Below, piece after piece: positions 1-10,421 of a DNA stretch of 64,000 bases. Position 1 is the stretch's first letter; the number at the start of each line of letters is the position of its first letter. Origin of the DNA: Thozetella sp. PMI_491. Lineage: Eukaryota; Ascomycota; Sordariomycetes; Chaetosphaeriales; Chaetosphaeriaceae. A program made the position numbers and the translations under genes. Under the pieces are notes generated by a model. It saw only the letters and a list, made by a program, of their open reading frames with translations. It made no database searches and was not told the origin of the DNA. The stretch spans positions 62,001 through 126,000 of the forward strand of contig MU270097.1 in NCBI GenBank assembly GCA_021432635.1, read 5' to 3'.

Positions 1-1891
1 CGTGATATCTTTGATCGTCATCTGCACTACCCTACCGCGTAGTTTGATATGGCCACTGGAGACCTGCCCAAAGGGGTCGGGCCCTGTAGGGACCGTAGCA
101 ATTTCGAGGACTTCGGGGAACTCGTAGTCATCGTCACTCGGCATCTTCTGCGGGTTCATGTACCAAATGACGGCGCCAGACCTTGACGCCCAGGACCACG
201 AAGGAGCAGCGTAGATTTCATGGCGGGAGCATTTGACAGTCTTGAGCGCCTCCCACTGGAGGGACAGAAGAAGCCTGTGTTCCCAGATTCCGGCGTAGTA
301 CTGGCCCAGCTGTGGTGCAAACTCGCTCATGAAGCTGGCAACGGCCGGGAGCGTGTCTTCGACGAATGTAAGTCCCCGATCGGTGTAGTCCTCACACAGC
401 TCCGTAAAAACCCTCCACAGCTTATCGCGAGACACCCCAGGATCCTCGCTATCGTCTTTATGAAACAATGCCCGAGTGAGCCTTACTTTCAAGCTGTCGC
501 GGTCAGTGGGGATCCGAGTCCACTCGCAAACCGTGCAAGTGCCGCATTCAAAAAACATCTCCTCCCTGTAACCTCCAAAGTGCAACATGCGAGGAGAGAA
601 CAGGCGTTCCTGTAGACACCAGGCTCGGCCGAACCACGAGGTGGTGTCCGACGGGCTGAAAAATAGGTTCTCGTGATCCGCGAGCACACGGCAGTAGACC
701 GGAGGGTCGTCTGGCCTCATAGGATCGTAGATGGGCTGTGGTTCTTCTCTTATCAAAGTGAGATCGCTGCCATGAATCACAAATGTGACATAGGCATTGC
801 CGTATATCATCCCCATCCTTGGGAACTCGCGCTGCCAGTCATCAACGTCATCCTGGATAATGCATAGGGAATCCATCCAGATGTAGTCCAGCCCTAAGCG
901 TCTAGACACGTCCATTGTATCGATAATGGAATCGGAGAGGTGCTCGAACGGTAGGCAGGTCTTGTGCTGTTCTAGGTTGGACCTCGTTGTCATAGGCGGC
1001 CTGGTTTCAGCCCATACATGGCTAAGGGCGATATATCGATAAACTCGGTTAGGATCTGTATCCACCAAGCGGATCTGCAGTTCCCTCTCGCCATCTTCAT
1101 ACTCCTCCTCCGTGACGTGGAGAAGCCGAGACGGGAGATCGGGCGTGACTCTCATATTGCAATCACTGTGGTTGTCATGGCAGTCTTGGATCCAGCCGAG
1201 CATCATATCGACACACGCGTCTCCCAGAACCGACGAATGGGCATGCGGCGCAGCTCCGAAAGCTCGCCAGGGATTTTTTGCATCTGCGGTGCTCCAGTTA
1301 GCGACTAACGACTTGTTTGTTCTCGACACGGCTGCTATATAAGTTGGCTTCAAGGAGCGCGATAAATTCACCTCGGTCAGTATAGAACTCGAGTGTCACC
1401 ATGGGGCGGTTTCTGGGGCGCTCCCGGTGGTCAGTAGCCCACGGTTCGACCATTAAGTAAGCAGAAACGTAAGGGCTCCCCTTGGGGAACCAAACATTGA
1501 CGAGCACCGAACTCTGGTCTATCTCCTTCGCTCCACGGAGTTCGTCTCGGTACTCCTGCAGCCACGGCTTTTCTCGGAAGACTTTGGAAAGGTCAGTGAC
1601 ATCTAGGTGATTATCGAACCAACGATGCGTGGCCCATTCTTCCATCCACAAATCTGATCTCTGTTGTATCCCTTGGTAGAGTATTGAGCAGAACCCGCAG
1701 CTATCGGCTGAGGCGCCAAGCTGCTCGAGGTTGGTGTAGCCGCGATGTGCCTGGCCATACTCAGCTCTGTACTCCTCGGCGGAGCCATACGGGGGGTGAA
1801 TAAATGCAGTGCAGTGTCCCGGGGTAGGGTCCTCGTCATCTAGATGGATAATACGACCGCCGTCCGGGGTATGAGACCGCTTACTACACAT
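1..1891 (-). CDS. HET-domain (heterokaryon incompatibility) protein, 3' end outside the window
   Basis: HET proteins take part in non-self recognition and programmed cell death in filamentous fungi. Starting from the ATG at 1891, the N-terminal part carries a paired-cysteine segment (SCGFC). After a change of frame it continues with WIQDCHDNHSDC, then the core HET block LDYIWMDSLCIIQD near 840-900, and later the APSWSWAS motif near 150-180, all in family order. The frame stays open to position 1, so the C-terminus lies outside. The frame change near 1335-1371 is met by a possible 37-nt intron (GTGAAT donor at 1371, TATAG acceptor at 1335), which is unusually short. A one-base frameshift is the alternative, and would make the allele defective. 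The family call is firm; the splice model is not. Confidence 0.9.
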
Positions 1892-2678
1892 AACATGATC
1901 AGTGAGCCGCGTGACACGGAGCAGGGTGGTGTAAGGGCGTACTCTGGAGAATATGGATCCGCGTCGAAGTAACGTATAGAATGCCGACCATCAATTGTCT
2001 TCTTGGTCATCATTCCATTTCTGGAAACCTGGTTGACCATTCCCGGGGCAACATGGAAGGTATATTTTTTCCACCCGAGACCGGACCGTTGCGAGTCATC
2101 CTTCGAGGACTTGAGATTTGGAGCTATACTGGGGTCACTCATCTTTGAAGCCATGTTCCAGAACCCAAGCCGTATTACCACAGGGGAAGGAGGGGCATCG
2201 CCAAAGGTAGTTGGATGTCTCCCTATGGAAACTGCGGCTGGAAATTACGACATACCGCCACGGCCCTGGCGATTGGGCTGCATGAGCACGTGAGCGCCCA
2301 TAACGGTCCACAATAAGGTAGGAGGTAGGTAGGTAGCTACGGTACCTTCGCCACGAAGATCTATACCGCGGCATCGGCATGATTGCCAACAGGTAATTGG
2401 TCGTGCTGCACAACCTGGTCGCGACAGGTACAGGCTTGAAGGGGACAGAGATTAGAAAACCAAGTTAGTCGATTAGTGCTCCCTTGAAGGAACTTTCTAA
2501 GTACTATATAAATATTTGGATGACTCGCCCCTAGTGTCTGTGACAATTACGTCGCGACTACAGTTGTGCGAATCAAGAGAAGTGAAGCCCCTTTAAACAA
2601 GATACTCGGCAGCACCGAATGCTACCCCATTTCTGCCTGATTTCCTCTTCGTGCTCTCGTGAACCCCTAGGAAAGGGA
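1892..2678. other. Intergenic, 5' side of the HET gene
   Basis: No supported gene. It is the upstream region of the HET gene and the 3' flank of the hydrophobin. A short GGTA/GTAG-rich run lies at about 2317-2335. Confidence 0.5.
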
Positions 2679-3148
2679 TTAGACCGTGATGGGGGAGCAT
2701 TGAAGGAGGTTGAGGTTGATGAGTCCCTAGTTGCGATATGGTCAGCGGCGTGCTTGTAGCGCTGCGTGGCCGGAATCCTTACATTCTGGTTTGTGTTTTG
2801 GCAGCAGGCGACGATCTGGTTGCCGGTGCAAGGGTTGCCTCCAGAGTTGAGGATGGCTTGATGTTTGAATACGTTAGCAACAAGATCGGTCGGCATTGGG
2901 GGAATGGGCTGCTTACGGATGAGGTCTAGTACGCTGACCCCGACGTTGGTGCAACCGCTCAAGAGAGACAACCCATCAAGAAGACCACCGCTGCTCGAAC
3001 TCTTAGGATTGCAGCACTGATAATTCTGGGTGCCGGAGCACTGTTGCTGCGTCTGGGAGCTTCCTCCCGAGCTGCCGTAAGCCGGGGCGGCCGAAGCAGC
3101 GGCGAAGAGTGTGGCGGCGGCCAGGACGATGCTCTTGGTGGAAACCAT
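2679..3148 (-). CDS. Class I-type hydrophobin, three exons
   Basis: Small secreted amphipathic protein that coats aerial hyphae and spores. Exons, read on the minus strand, are 3148-2917, 2856-2783 and 2726-2679. The introns are 60 nt (GTAAGC donor, TGCTAAC branch, AAG end) and 56 nt (GTAAGG donor, TAG end). The spliced product is 117 aa. It has a signal peptide (about residues 1-20, ending ...AAASAAPA), a Ser/Gln/Gly-rich linker, and eight cysteines in the hydrophobin order C-CC-C-C-CC-C: CSGTQNYQCC, LSGC, NPCTGNQIVACC and a final LLQCSPITV. The last Cys comes only from the third exon, which supports the splice model. Spacing between the Cys pairs fits class I better than class II. Without splicing, the reading frame would run into unrelated sequence and lose Cys8. 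Confidence 0.93.
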
Positions 3149-3310
3149 TTTGATGATGGGGGTTGTAGGTTTGGGGGAATGGTTGAAAGTGTATGTGAGA
3201 GAGTTGGAGAGAGTTGGAGATAGAAGAGTGAGGTTGAATGATTGTCAAGCTGGTTGAGTGAGCTGGGTTGATGATAAGAAGATAGTGTAGGAGAGGGTGG
3301 AAAGACTCTA

Positions 3311-3320
3311 CATTTATAGT
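3311..3320 (-). promoter_or_regulatory. TATA-like box of the hydrophobin
   Basis: Read on the minus strand the sequence is CTATAAATG, about 165 bases before the hydrophobin ATG. Hydrophobins are often strongly expressed with long leaders, so the placement is plausible, but no transcript start is known here. Confidence 0.4.
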
Positions 3321-4110
3321 AATTCTGAGCACACGCATCCAGCCGACAACGACCTTGAATTCGTTCTCGTTCTCCCTGACTTCGGTCCCTCGGGCACCCA
3401 CAGACGTGAAGTTTGCGCGCTAGCATCGGCGTCTGCGGATAGCATCGTGCTCGCGTAAACTGCTCCAAGTGTTTGGATCTTGGCGATGCAAGTGAAAGAC
3501 AGGACAAGTCCCCGCGCTATTCGCCGCCCGCCTTACTAGTTTGATGCAGTGTCTTGGATCGCATTAAAGCGTTTTGATAACTCCGTGCTCAACTAACCGC
3601 CATGTCTCACACTAGCGACCCAAAAACTCCCTTCCTCCCTTTGCTCCCCCAGCCGCTGGGTTTTGCCCCGGGGAGCTGGTCTAAAGTTGTCTCAATTGCC
3701 CTGCCTGCTGACCCAAAACATGCCGCCGATCCCTCTCTAGTCGATGCACCTAGTGCGTTTCCATCAGCTCCTCGCCCTTTTGGGCCCGAGACCCTCGGGC
3801 GAGAACGAAGCGTTGAGACAGCCGTTCAGGGGAACATCGCGGCGACACAAGCGCGGACCGCACCAAGAGGCTCCTCCCGCACGAACCGCACTGCTACCCG
3901 CCAATAAAAGTTCGCCCAGCACTGAGCAGAGCACAGAGTGTGTCTCTAGCCTGCAAGGCGGAGATTCTCTCTTGACCCCTTTCTTCGGATAGGAGAAAGA
4001 TCTACGGATCCCATTTCCACGACGGCATCATCACCATTTCTGCCGTTGTTCCTGCTGCCGATCGCACAATAGCCATTCTGTAATGCATCATGCATGTCAT
4101 CTGGACCTCT

Positions 4111-4148
4111 TCTTGCTTGCTTGTTTGCTTGTTTGCTTCTTTGCTTCT
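4111..4148. repeat. TTGC/TTGT microsatellite
   Basis: Imperfect four-base repeat of cttg, ttgc and tttg units running for about 38 bases in non-coding DNA. Confidence 0.8.
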
Positions 4149-4234
4149 GAGCCATCCCAATCGTTGACGTCAGTCCCCCGCGGTAGCCGACGCGATGATC
4201 AGAGACATTGGCTTTGGCGCTTGCTCCCTGTTGT

Positions 4235-5341
4235 CTAAACGGCCTGATCCAGAAGCCACGTCAGCCCAGCGAGCCTATCGGCCTCCCACTTCTGACGCAG
4301 AAGTAAATGAGAAAATAACATGAGTCCACAGTGCGGGAAGCCGGGATAGAGGTCCAGCCGTGTCGGCACACCGCTCTCTTCGCGAAGCACGGTTTCATAC
4401 ACGAGCGTGTCGTCCCGCATCAGGCCCATGCCCGAGACTTGAAAGTAGACGGGAGGTAGACCGACATGGCCCTTGCCCACCCTCTCCTCCTCGTCGACGC
4501 CGTCCTTCCAGTTCGGCCAGGCGAACGGTGTTATTAGCTCGGCGCTCTCGGGCACGCGCAATATGTCGGTCAGGCCAAGCACTGTGGTCATCGGCAGCAG
4601 CGGATCCTGGGTGTTCTCCGCCATGGAGATCCAGCGCCCTGCATATGGTGCTGGTACCTGCTTGGCAGGGAACATGTACCAGCCATCGTATAGCATTTGG
4701 CCAGTCAGCGGCGGTTCGAGGCCAGTGTCTCGCGCCAAGTGCGCCGCGACTGTGGCCATGTTGGCACCGGCGCACGACCCTCCCACGACGAAGCCGGCGT
4801 TGGCATCTGCGTGGGCCGGGAGCAGTGTCCGCCTGCTCGGCTCTGCTGCCGCTTCTAGCGCGACGTGCTGGACAAGAGCCCACGCATCCTGCACGGCTGC
4901 GGGGTAGGGGTGTTCCGGCGCGAAGCGGTAGCTGGGCAAGATGACGACGGCCCCTGTCGCATCGGCGGCCTGGCGGGCGAAGTCTAGCTCATACTCGGGG
5001 TAGCCAGACGCCCAGCCGCTGCAGTGGAAGAGAATCAAGATGGGCGCTTTCTCGTCGGCCGTCTTGCGGCTGAGCACGATGGTTCTCGCCCAGAAACCCG
5101 TCGACAGCTGAACAAATCTCTGGACTTCGCGTAGAGTTGGACGGCGCGTCGTGTCTTGTACAGCCTTCATAGTGGTGAAGTTCGCGCCAGCATGCGCCCT
5201 GTTCCTGGCGACCATATCCTCGGGGCTGATGCTGCTCGGTGTAGGAGGAAGATGAGACAGTAATGTGGCGACGTCCGGCTCAGGGACGGCCGCGGCGCGG
5301 AGGTCCTCGATCGAGAGCGCCGAGACGTCCGTTGGCGCCAT
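4235..5341 (-). CDS. Alpha/beta hydrolase-3 (HSL-like) with cysteine at the nucleophile position
   Basis: Single-exon product of 368 aa from the ATG at 5341, with no signal peptide, so probably cytosolic. The fold-3 landmarks are in order: FHCSGW (residues 105-110) where the family has HGGGW; YRFAPEHPYPAAVQD, a hallmark of the family; GGSCAGAN at 187-194 where related fungal esterases have GG-x-SAGAN; the acid region (MRDDTLVYE); and GFPHCGL carrying the catalytic His. In this alignment Cys190 sits exactly where the catalytic Ser should be (G188-S189-C190-A191-G192), and the oxyanion HGG is changed to HCS. The protein may therefore be a cysteine hydrolase, a binding or regulatory relative, or inactive. 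The length and the intact remainder argue against simple decay. Confidence 0.85.
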   Translation of the reverse strand: MAPTDVSALSIEDLRAAAVPEPDVATLLSHLPPTPSSISPEDMVARNRAHAGANFTTMKAVQDTTRRPTLREVQRFVQLSTGFWARTIVLSRKTADEKAPILILFHCSGWASGYPEYELDFARQAADATGAVVILPSYRFAPEHPYPAAVQDAWALVQHVALEAAAEPSRRTLLPAHADANAGFVVGGSCAGANMATVAAHLARDTGLEPPLTGQMLYDGWYMFPAKQVPAPYAGRWISMAENTQDPLLPMTTVLGLTDILRVPESAELITPFAWPNWKDGVDEEERVGKGHVGLPPVYFQVSGMGLMRDDTLVYETVLREESGVPTRLDLYPGFPHCGLMLFSHLLLRQKWEADRLAGLTWLLDQAV

Positions 5342-5353
5342 GACGGTCTGCAC

Positions 5354-5994
5354 CGCAAAAGGGGGAGGAAGGCTATAGTCCCGGATGGCAGGTACGCGGC
5401 CGACCGTGAAGGGAAGGACTAGGTCTCGAATGTGTAGCCACCTGTGGGCTTGGGGCGGGGGCGATGATCAAGGAAGCACGGGTTTGGGCACTTGACCACG
5501 GCCAGCTGCACTTTGGGTGGGCCCGTTCTGACCCCTGCGCGGAGTGGTCGGGAAAGGCGCTATTTGCCAATAAATCGAGTCTGTCCGCACAGGAGGGTCA
5601 ACAGTGGACAGTGTGTAGCTTCATGGCCTTAATTGTAGCAGAAATCGAATTGACGATGCAGAACTAATAGTATTTGGGCAACACGCAGCCTAGCTTGATA
5701 TGGGGGCGACGACTTGATGCTTAAAAGGCACAGTGGCAAGGAAGCAGAGTACCTAAAGGTCTCCTCCATAGAGCCTTTTACGCGCAATTCTCAAAGAGAT
5801 TCAAGGATTCTCCCTCAAACAGTTCCATCCCAGCACCAGCCCAGCCTATGCCCCTTTATCGCGGTTATTCCTCCTCTGCTCTCGGATTGCGCAGATTTCT
5901 TTCTGTTTCTCTGCATCCTGCAGCTGTGCCTTCTTCTCTCGGCTCACAGCCGCCTTCCTTTCCCAATTTTTCGAGCATAGGCTGGGAATGTTGT
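5354..5994. other. Intergenic
   Basis: Upstream of the hydrolase and 3' of the nuclease-like gene. A pyrimidine-rich stretch occupies about 5850-5970. No gene seen. Confidence 0.5.
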
Positions 5995-6676
5995 CTAGTG
6001 CAAGCTGTCGTAGAAAGCTAGTCTCTCATTGTAGAGGTCATAGCTATTGTGTTGGTTGATATATGACTGAATCGAGAGAAGAAGCACGGCTCTTAACGTG
6101 AAATTTGCATCATTTCCGGCACAGTGAAGCCCATTGTAAGGACAGCCTAGCAATCCCAAAAGGCCCCCAAGAGAACCAGACCAGGACTTATAAATCTTGC
6201 TCGTTCCGTGGAGAGTGTCAAGGATGCCGGACAATGGTGCAGGAAAAGTGAACCGAAGACCTCTCAGAGCCTTAAGATCATTATTGATATCATGGCCTAC
6301 GAGTATCACGTTTCGATCCTTAGGTATCAATGACTCGATATGACTCGTGAAGGCTGTGAAATTGACTTGGCATGTCTCTCCGAAAAGACACCTGCGCGAT
6401 GCTTTTTTCCACATATTCGGGAGAGCCAGTTGCAAAGTGGTAGGTTGAGATAAGTTGGCTTGTTGAGGTCGTGTAAAGTTGTCTGGTGCCTAAAATAGCA
6501 AGTCCAACTTGACGGTTTTGCCCTTGGCGATTTATCTTACTTGTGTTCTCAAAATCGATGGCGACAAGAACCGCTCCAGAGAACTTGGTCTCTTCAGAAG
6601 AGAAAGGACCCAGACCAAGCGCCTCGTCCAAAGTCCCAAAGCTGTTTATAACAACCTTGTCTTGCTTGCGTCGCAT
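5995..6676 (-). pseudogene. GFD2/YDR514C-like DEDD-fold nuclease gene, frameshifted
   Basis: This fungal family resembles RNase-H/DEDD exonucleases. The first part (ATG at 6676) has LVAIDFEN, the likely first Asp-Glu pair, followed by QVGLAILGTRQLY and a YHFATGSPEY segment. The second part, in another frame, continues with CLFGETCQVN, IPKDRNVILVGHDINNDLKAL, ILDT and LHCAGNDANFTLRAVL, as in the family. The two frames join at a run of six A (near 6406-6411 on the plus strand, written tttttt there), so one extra base would explain the break. It could be a true mutation or a sequencing error, because the rest of the reading frame is well kept. No splice pair rescues the frame convincingly. Confidence 0.7.
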
Positions 6677-7386
6677 TGTTACGACAGACAGAGCAGTGCA
6701 AAATAGAAGTAAGGCTGAGACAGTATCTTGTGGTATATATCCCTCGATTGTTCTGTGAGGTTTGGAGATCAGTGAAGGTCGAAAACCCTGGAGTTCATAG
6801 CGGTACGGCTAGCGTGAAGCGTGCTGATACCCTCATCCTCAAATATCTTTTTTCGCTTAAAGTCGTCATGTAAGTTTGGAGGGTAAGATTGAAGCGATCT
6901 GAGTGTGTTTTAAAAGAGTAAGAAAACTGAGAGTAGACTTTGTGTGAGGTTGATCGTAATACTGACCTCCCTTCTGCGTACTTGGGGGAATGTTATATTC
7001 CTAATGGTACTGTATATCTCCGATTGATCCGGGTGACCGAGACCTTAGAAGAAAGTTTATTGTAAAGATCTGTAGCCATAGTAATTATAATTATACGTGC
7101 GCGTTTATAAAGCGATAAAATGCTTTCCAACAAATTTTATCTTGTGCCTGGAGAAGTGGTAGTGAGGTGGTGCTGGTGGTGGTGCTGGTGGTGCCTCAAA
7201 ATCTGGACCCACTGAGTGGCTTACCGTTTCGAAAGCACAGTGTGCCGCAGATCCTAGTGGGGCCCAGCCAAAAATGGTTGTTGCCTGACGCAATCCACCA
7301 ATCGAACCTCACTCAACTCATTCACCACAGCCTTTCCTCCCTTCGAACTCCTTTGGTCGTCAAATCGACAAGCAATCTCAAGAGAA
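6677..7386. other. Intergenic between divergent genes, AT-rich
   Basis: Holds the upstream regions of the nuclease-like gene and the small membrane protein. Sequence from about 6890 to 7140 is AT-rich. A short GGTGGTGCT repeat lies at about 7161-7196. No gene seen. Confidence 0.5.
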
Positions 7387-7728
7387 ATGGCGCAAACAAT
7401 GTACAACCGTCCGTTCCCGGCCTGGGTCCCGCTCCCAGTCGGCCTGGTTATGATCGCTATGCTCATCGGTGTGGCCCTCACCAAAGGCTTTGGTTCACCA
7501 GCCATGTTCATTGCCCTTTCCATCGAGCTCATTGTCATGGGCATTCTCACAGTTCTCGACCCAGAATTCACCTTCGAAAGTCGCAAGGCCCTGCCCAACG
7601 GCCGTGAGGTGACGGTGCGGAGGCCGCTGGTCGGCTTCAAGAGACACGAGCGCCAAGTCGGAGTCACGGGAGGCTACGAAGTGAGGGTTGATGGATACCG
7701 GTATGAGGCCGCCTATATTCGAATTTGA
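7387..7728 (+). CDS. Small two-helix membrane protein, unknown function
   Basis: Single-exon product of 113 aa, with the ATG in a good context (AGAAATGGCG). Two hydrophobic segments, about residues 16-32 (LPVGLVMIAMLIGVAL) and 37-57 (SPAMFIALSIELIVMGIL), would span a membrane as a hairpin. A charged tail of about 55 residues follows, with several Arg/Lys and a Tyr-rich end. I do not recognise the family. It stands alone, transcribed away from the nuclease-like gene. Composition and start context favour a real gene. Confidence 0.65.
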   Translation: MAQTMYNRPFPAWVPLPVGLVMIAMLIGVALTKGFGSPAMFIALSIELIVMGILTVLDPEFTFESRKALPNGREVTVRRPLVGFKRHERQVGVTGGYEVRVDGYRYEAAYIRI

Positions 7729-9331
7729 ATACATGCGAGGGAAGAGATTCCCCGGCAGGTGGCTAGGGCGCTTGTTAGGATGCCATGTCACGTATCGTCA
7801 ACCATCACTAGGGTCTTCGCCAGACCTGGGCATGTCTTACAGGAGGGTAATGAGTCGCCTGCGGTAAGGTTCTGTTCTTCGCGGTGCTTCAACCTAGGGA
7901 GCAACTGACAAGACTTGACAGCCCAGGCTACCAAACCATTAATGAATCGCTGTCTCCCCCACCTCGGCGGACTCAGCACCCATATCGGCCGCTGTTGGCA
8001 ATGGCGCTTGCCGGCATCTTTCTGTTATAGGCCAGAAATTGGCAACCAAATAAAGAAGCCGGGTCCTGGTACTGGTGACTATTGACAGCAGTGGGTCTAC
8101 ACAGTGCTTGCCCTCCTCACCACGGTCTTAGCTCTTTACGTTTCTACAACAGACAATGGTGAGCTACCCAGTCGCCAACTTAGAGTCGATCTGAAAATAG
8201 ACGCGACATCCCTGGTCCATAGAACGAGGCTGAATGCTCGGAGCTGTCTGGCAGATTTCGTTAATCGCGACATACTACCTTGACACCGCCGGCAGGGCAT
8301 CTTGGCGTGTTAGGGGGTTTCGTTCCTTACTTCTTGCCCGCAATAGAATCAACATCAGTATCTACACGCCGGTTGAAGTCTCTGATGATCTCCTGATGAT
8401 CTATCCGAGACTTGAAAAGCACGCGTCGCGGGAGCGCCTGAGTACTAGAGCCAGGATCTCGAGGGCTGTCGCGCGATAGCATGAGACCAAGGGAGTCCGC
8501 ATAAGGAGCTGTTAGAAAGTTGTTAAATTCTTATTTTCTGACCAAGGGACGGAAATGCTGCCGTGTACTTGAAGTCGACTGGATCCAATTATACTTTAAG
8601 GTAGTTATTATGTACTTAGGACTGATGTTGAACTGGGACTTTAGCGCCCAGGCTTTGCTCGCTAACCCACGGACCAACTGATCCGCGGTCAGGCCACGAG
8701 CTAGCCGGGGAGCAAACAAGTGAGCGATTGTTGCATGTGATATTTTATCCCTTTCCATGAGCTTTGCCGGCTAGGTGATTTCTGTGCGCGGATGTGTCCC
8801 TCTGTGAGAATGCCAAGCGTGTGATTACGCTGAATCAATATACTCTGCGTCACGCAAACCCTTTCAGCGGCTCCTACATTGGACTCGACTTGATCCCATG
8901 GTCAATTACCTCTCATAGGAAAGACTATTGCTGTCTCTCCTTAAGGAGCAGTGGGACCAGACAAAGCGGTATCCATCAGTTTTACTTTATTTCAAGCTTT
9001 CTTTACTATCGCCGTGATTACGCTAGGGCCAAAAACCCACGTAGCCGGCTAATATCATGAGGATGATGGTTGGTCATTGTCTCTAGGCAAATATAGATAG
9101 GGTTGCATGCGAGCCGCGAAGGGCCTAGATCCTTCGTGTCCAGCTTTGAAGATGACCATTGCCACATTCTCGTTGGAATTATAATGACGTTACCGTCCGG
9201 TTGCTGCCGCACAATGGTGGAAAAGCCTTTCGACGACCGCGCTGAATTACTTACAACGCTAGATGCACATGCACCTGGCTACTTCTCAGATCCAGTAGCT
9301 ATTCTCATCGGAAGCGCCCTCTATTTCCAAA
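7729..9331. other. Intergenic, 1.6 kb
   Basis: Short open frames on both strands, none with a recognisable domain, signal or splice pattern. I see nothing reportable. Confidence 0.5.
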
Positions 9332-10009
9332 ATGCGAGCCACTGTGCTGCTCCTTAGCGCCATGGGTGTTGTCAACGGCGTACCATACTCCACCGCGGAT
9401 CCTCCTCACATCTCATCCTCGCAAGGGTTCGTACTCGTAGCGAACGTCACCGACCTATCCAAAGATTTCTCGCCGTCTGTCAACCATTGGAAGGTTAATG
9501 GCGTCCACATCGGGGCTGCGCAGAGCACGGTGGTCCTGGACAACAGTACCGATGGTCGCATCTTCTTTCAGAACGGAACTGCTGGCACCCTCGGGATCGG
9601 CGCCGACGGTGGTCGGTACCCGTGGGGTCTATATGTCCTCAACTTCGGCTCAGACTCGCCCGGACTGGAGAACGTGAAGTGGGTTGGTCTCCAGGTCGGA
9701 ATGACCCAGATGGGACTGGTCATTCGCGATGACAAAGACGCACGGCCACGGCTGTATACCCCAGACGAGGGCACCTTTGTCGTATGCAACGAAACGCGGC
9801 CGACATATGGGCGACCCCCGTTCCCTGTCAGATTCGTGAAGCCCAAGGTCATCGACGGCGTCGCGCATCAAGAGATTCCGGACCTCTGTGTGCCGATAAA
9901 CCTGCTGCCTCAATGTAGTAAGCTGGATCCGGTCTCATCAGACGCCGAGTATGACCACGCCTACGTCCAAAGCGTGAGATGCTACGACAATGCTACCACG
10001 GCCATGTGA
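9332..10009 (+). CDS. Secreted cysteine-containing protein, DUF7907-like
   Basis: Single-exon product of 225 aa. The N-terminus MRATVLLLSAMGVVNG is a signal peptide, and the mature protein carries several N-glycosylation sequons (NVT, NST, NGT, NET, NAT). The block QGFVLVANVTDLSKDF, followed by VNHWKVNGVHIGAA, resembles a domain of unknown function common in secreted ascomycete proteins, which I recall as DUF7907; the name is from memory. A C-terminal module, DLCVPINLLPQCSK, supplies a Cys pair, with further Cys in VVCNET and VRCYDN. It is probably extracellular; the role is unknown. Confidence 0.75.
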   Translation: MRATVLLLSAMGVVNGVPYSTADPPHISSSQGFVLVANVTDLSKDFSPSVNHWKVNGVHIGAAQSTVVLDNSTDGRIFFQNGTAGTLGIGADGGRYPWGLYVLNFGSDSPGLENVKWVGLQVGMTQMGLVIRDDKDARPRLYTPDEGTFVVCNETRPTYGRPPFPVRFVKPKVIDGVAHQEIPDLCVPINLLPQCSKLDPVSSDAEYDHAYVQSVRCYDNATTAM

Positions 10010-10421
10010 TAAAGATAGAGAAATCGGGATAGCGTATCACGGTAATGTTAATATAATATATGCACCATTATCAAAAAATCGCACTAGCCGACAGTCTTGT
10101 TGTCGGAATATGCTTGGACTGAAACACTGCTGGAGGCGGCCGTCGTCTCTCTATGGAGACAATATGATGCCCAGAATGGAAAGAAAGAGAACAATCACCT
10201 GGAACAATACATTGGCATAAAAACAAACAAATATGCCTCATCCCACCTATATCCACCCTAACCCTGAATGTTACTGTCAATTGGATATCAAGCCACTTGC
10301 CTTGCATAAAGCATCGAGAAGTGCGGGTCTCCGCCAGATAACACGCCTCGGCATTCTCACTTCCCCGCACACGAGCTTTCAGGTCGCCACACGTCGTGAA
10401 GTATTGTGTCTTATTAGGATT
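10010..10421. other. Intergenic
   Basis: 3' flank of the secreted protein and leader of the NmrA-like gene. No gene seen. Confidence 0.5.

Larger units (their letters stand above)
3149..4234. other. Intergenic, hydrophobin promoter side
   Basis: No convincing gene. It holds the hydrophobin leader, with CT/GA-rich sequence at 3170-3300, a TATA-like box at 3311-3320 and a TTGC/TTGT microsatellite at 4111-4148. An open frame at 3602-3907 lacks any domain or coding signature. Confidence 0.5.

Noticed and set aside
3602-3907. 101-codon frame upstream of the hydrophobin
   Set aside because: Pro/Ser-rich, no domain or signal, lies in promoter-type sequence.
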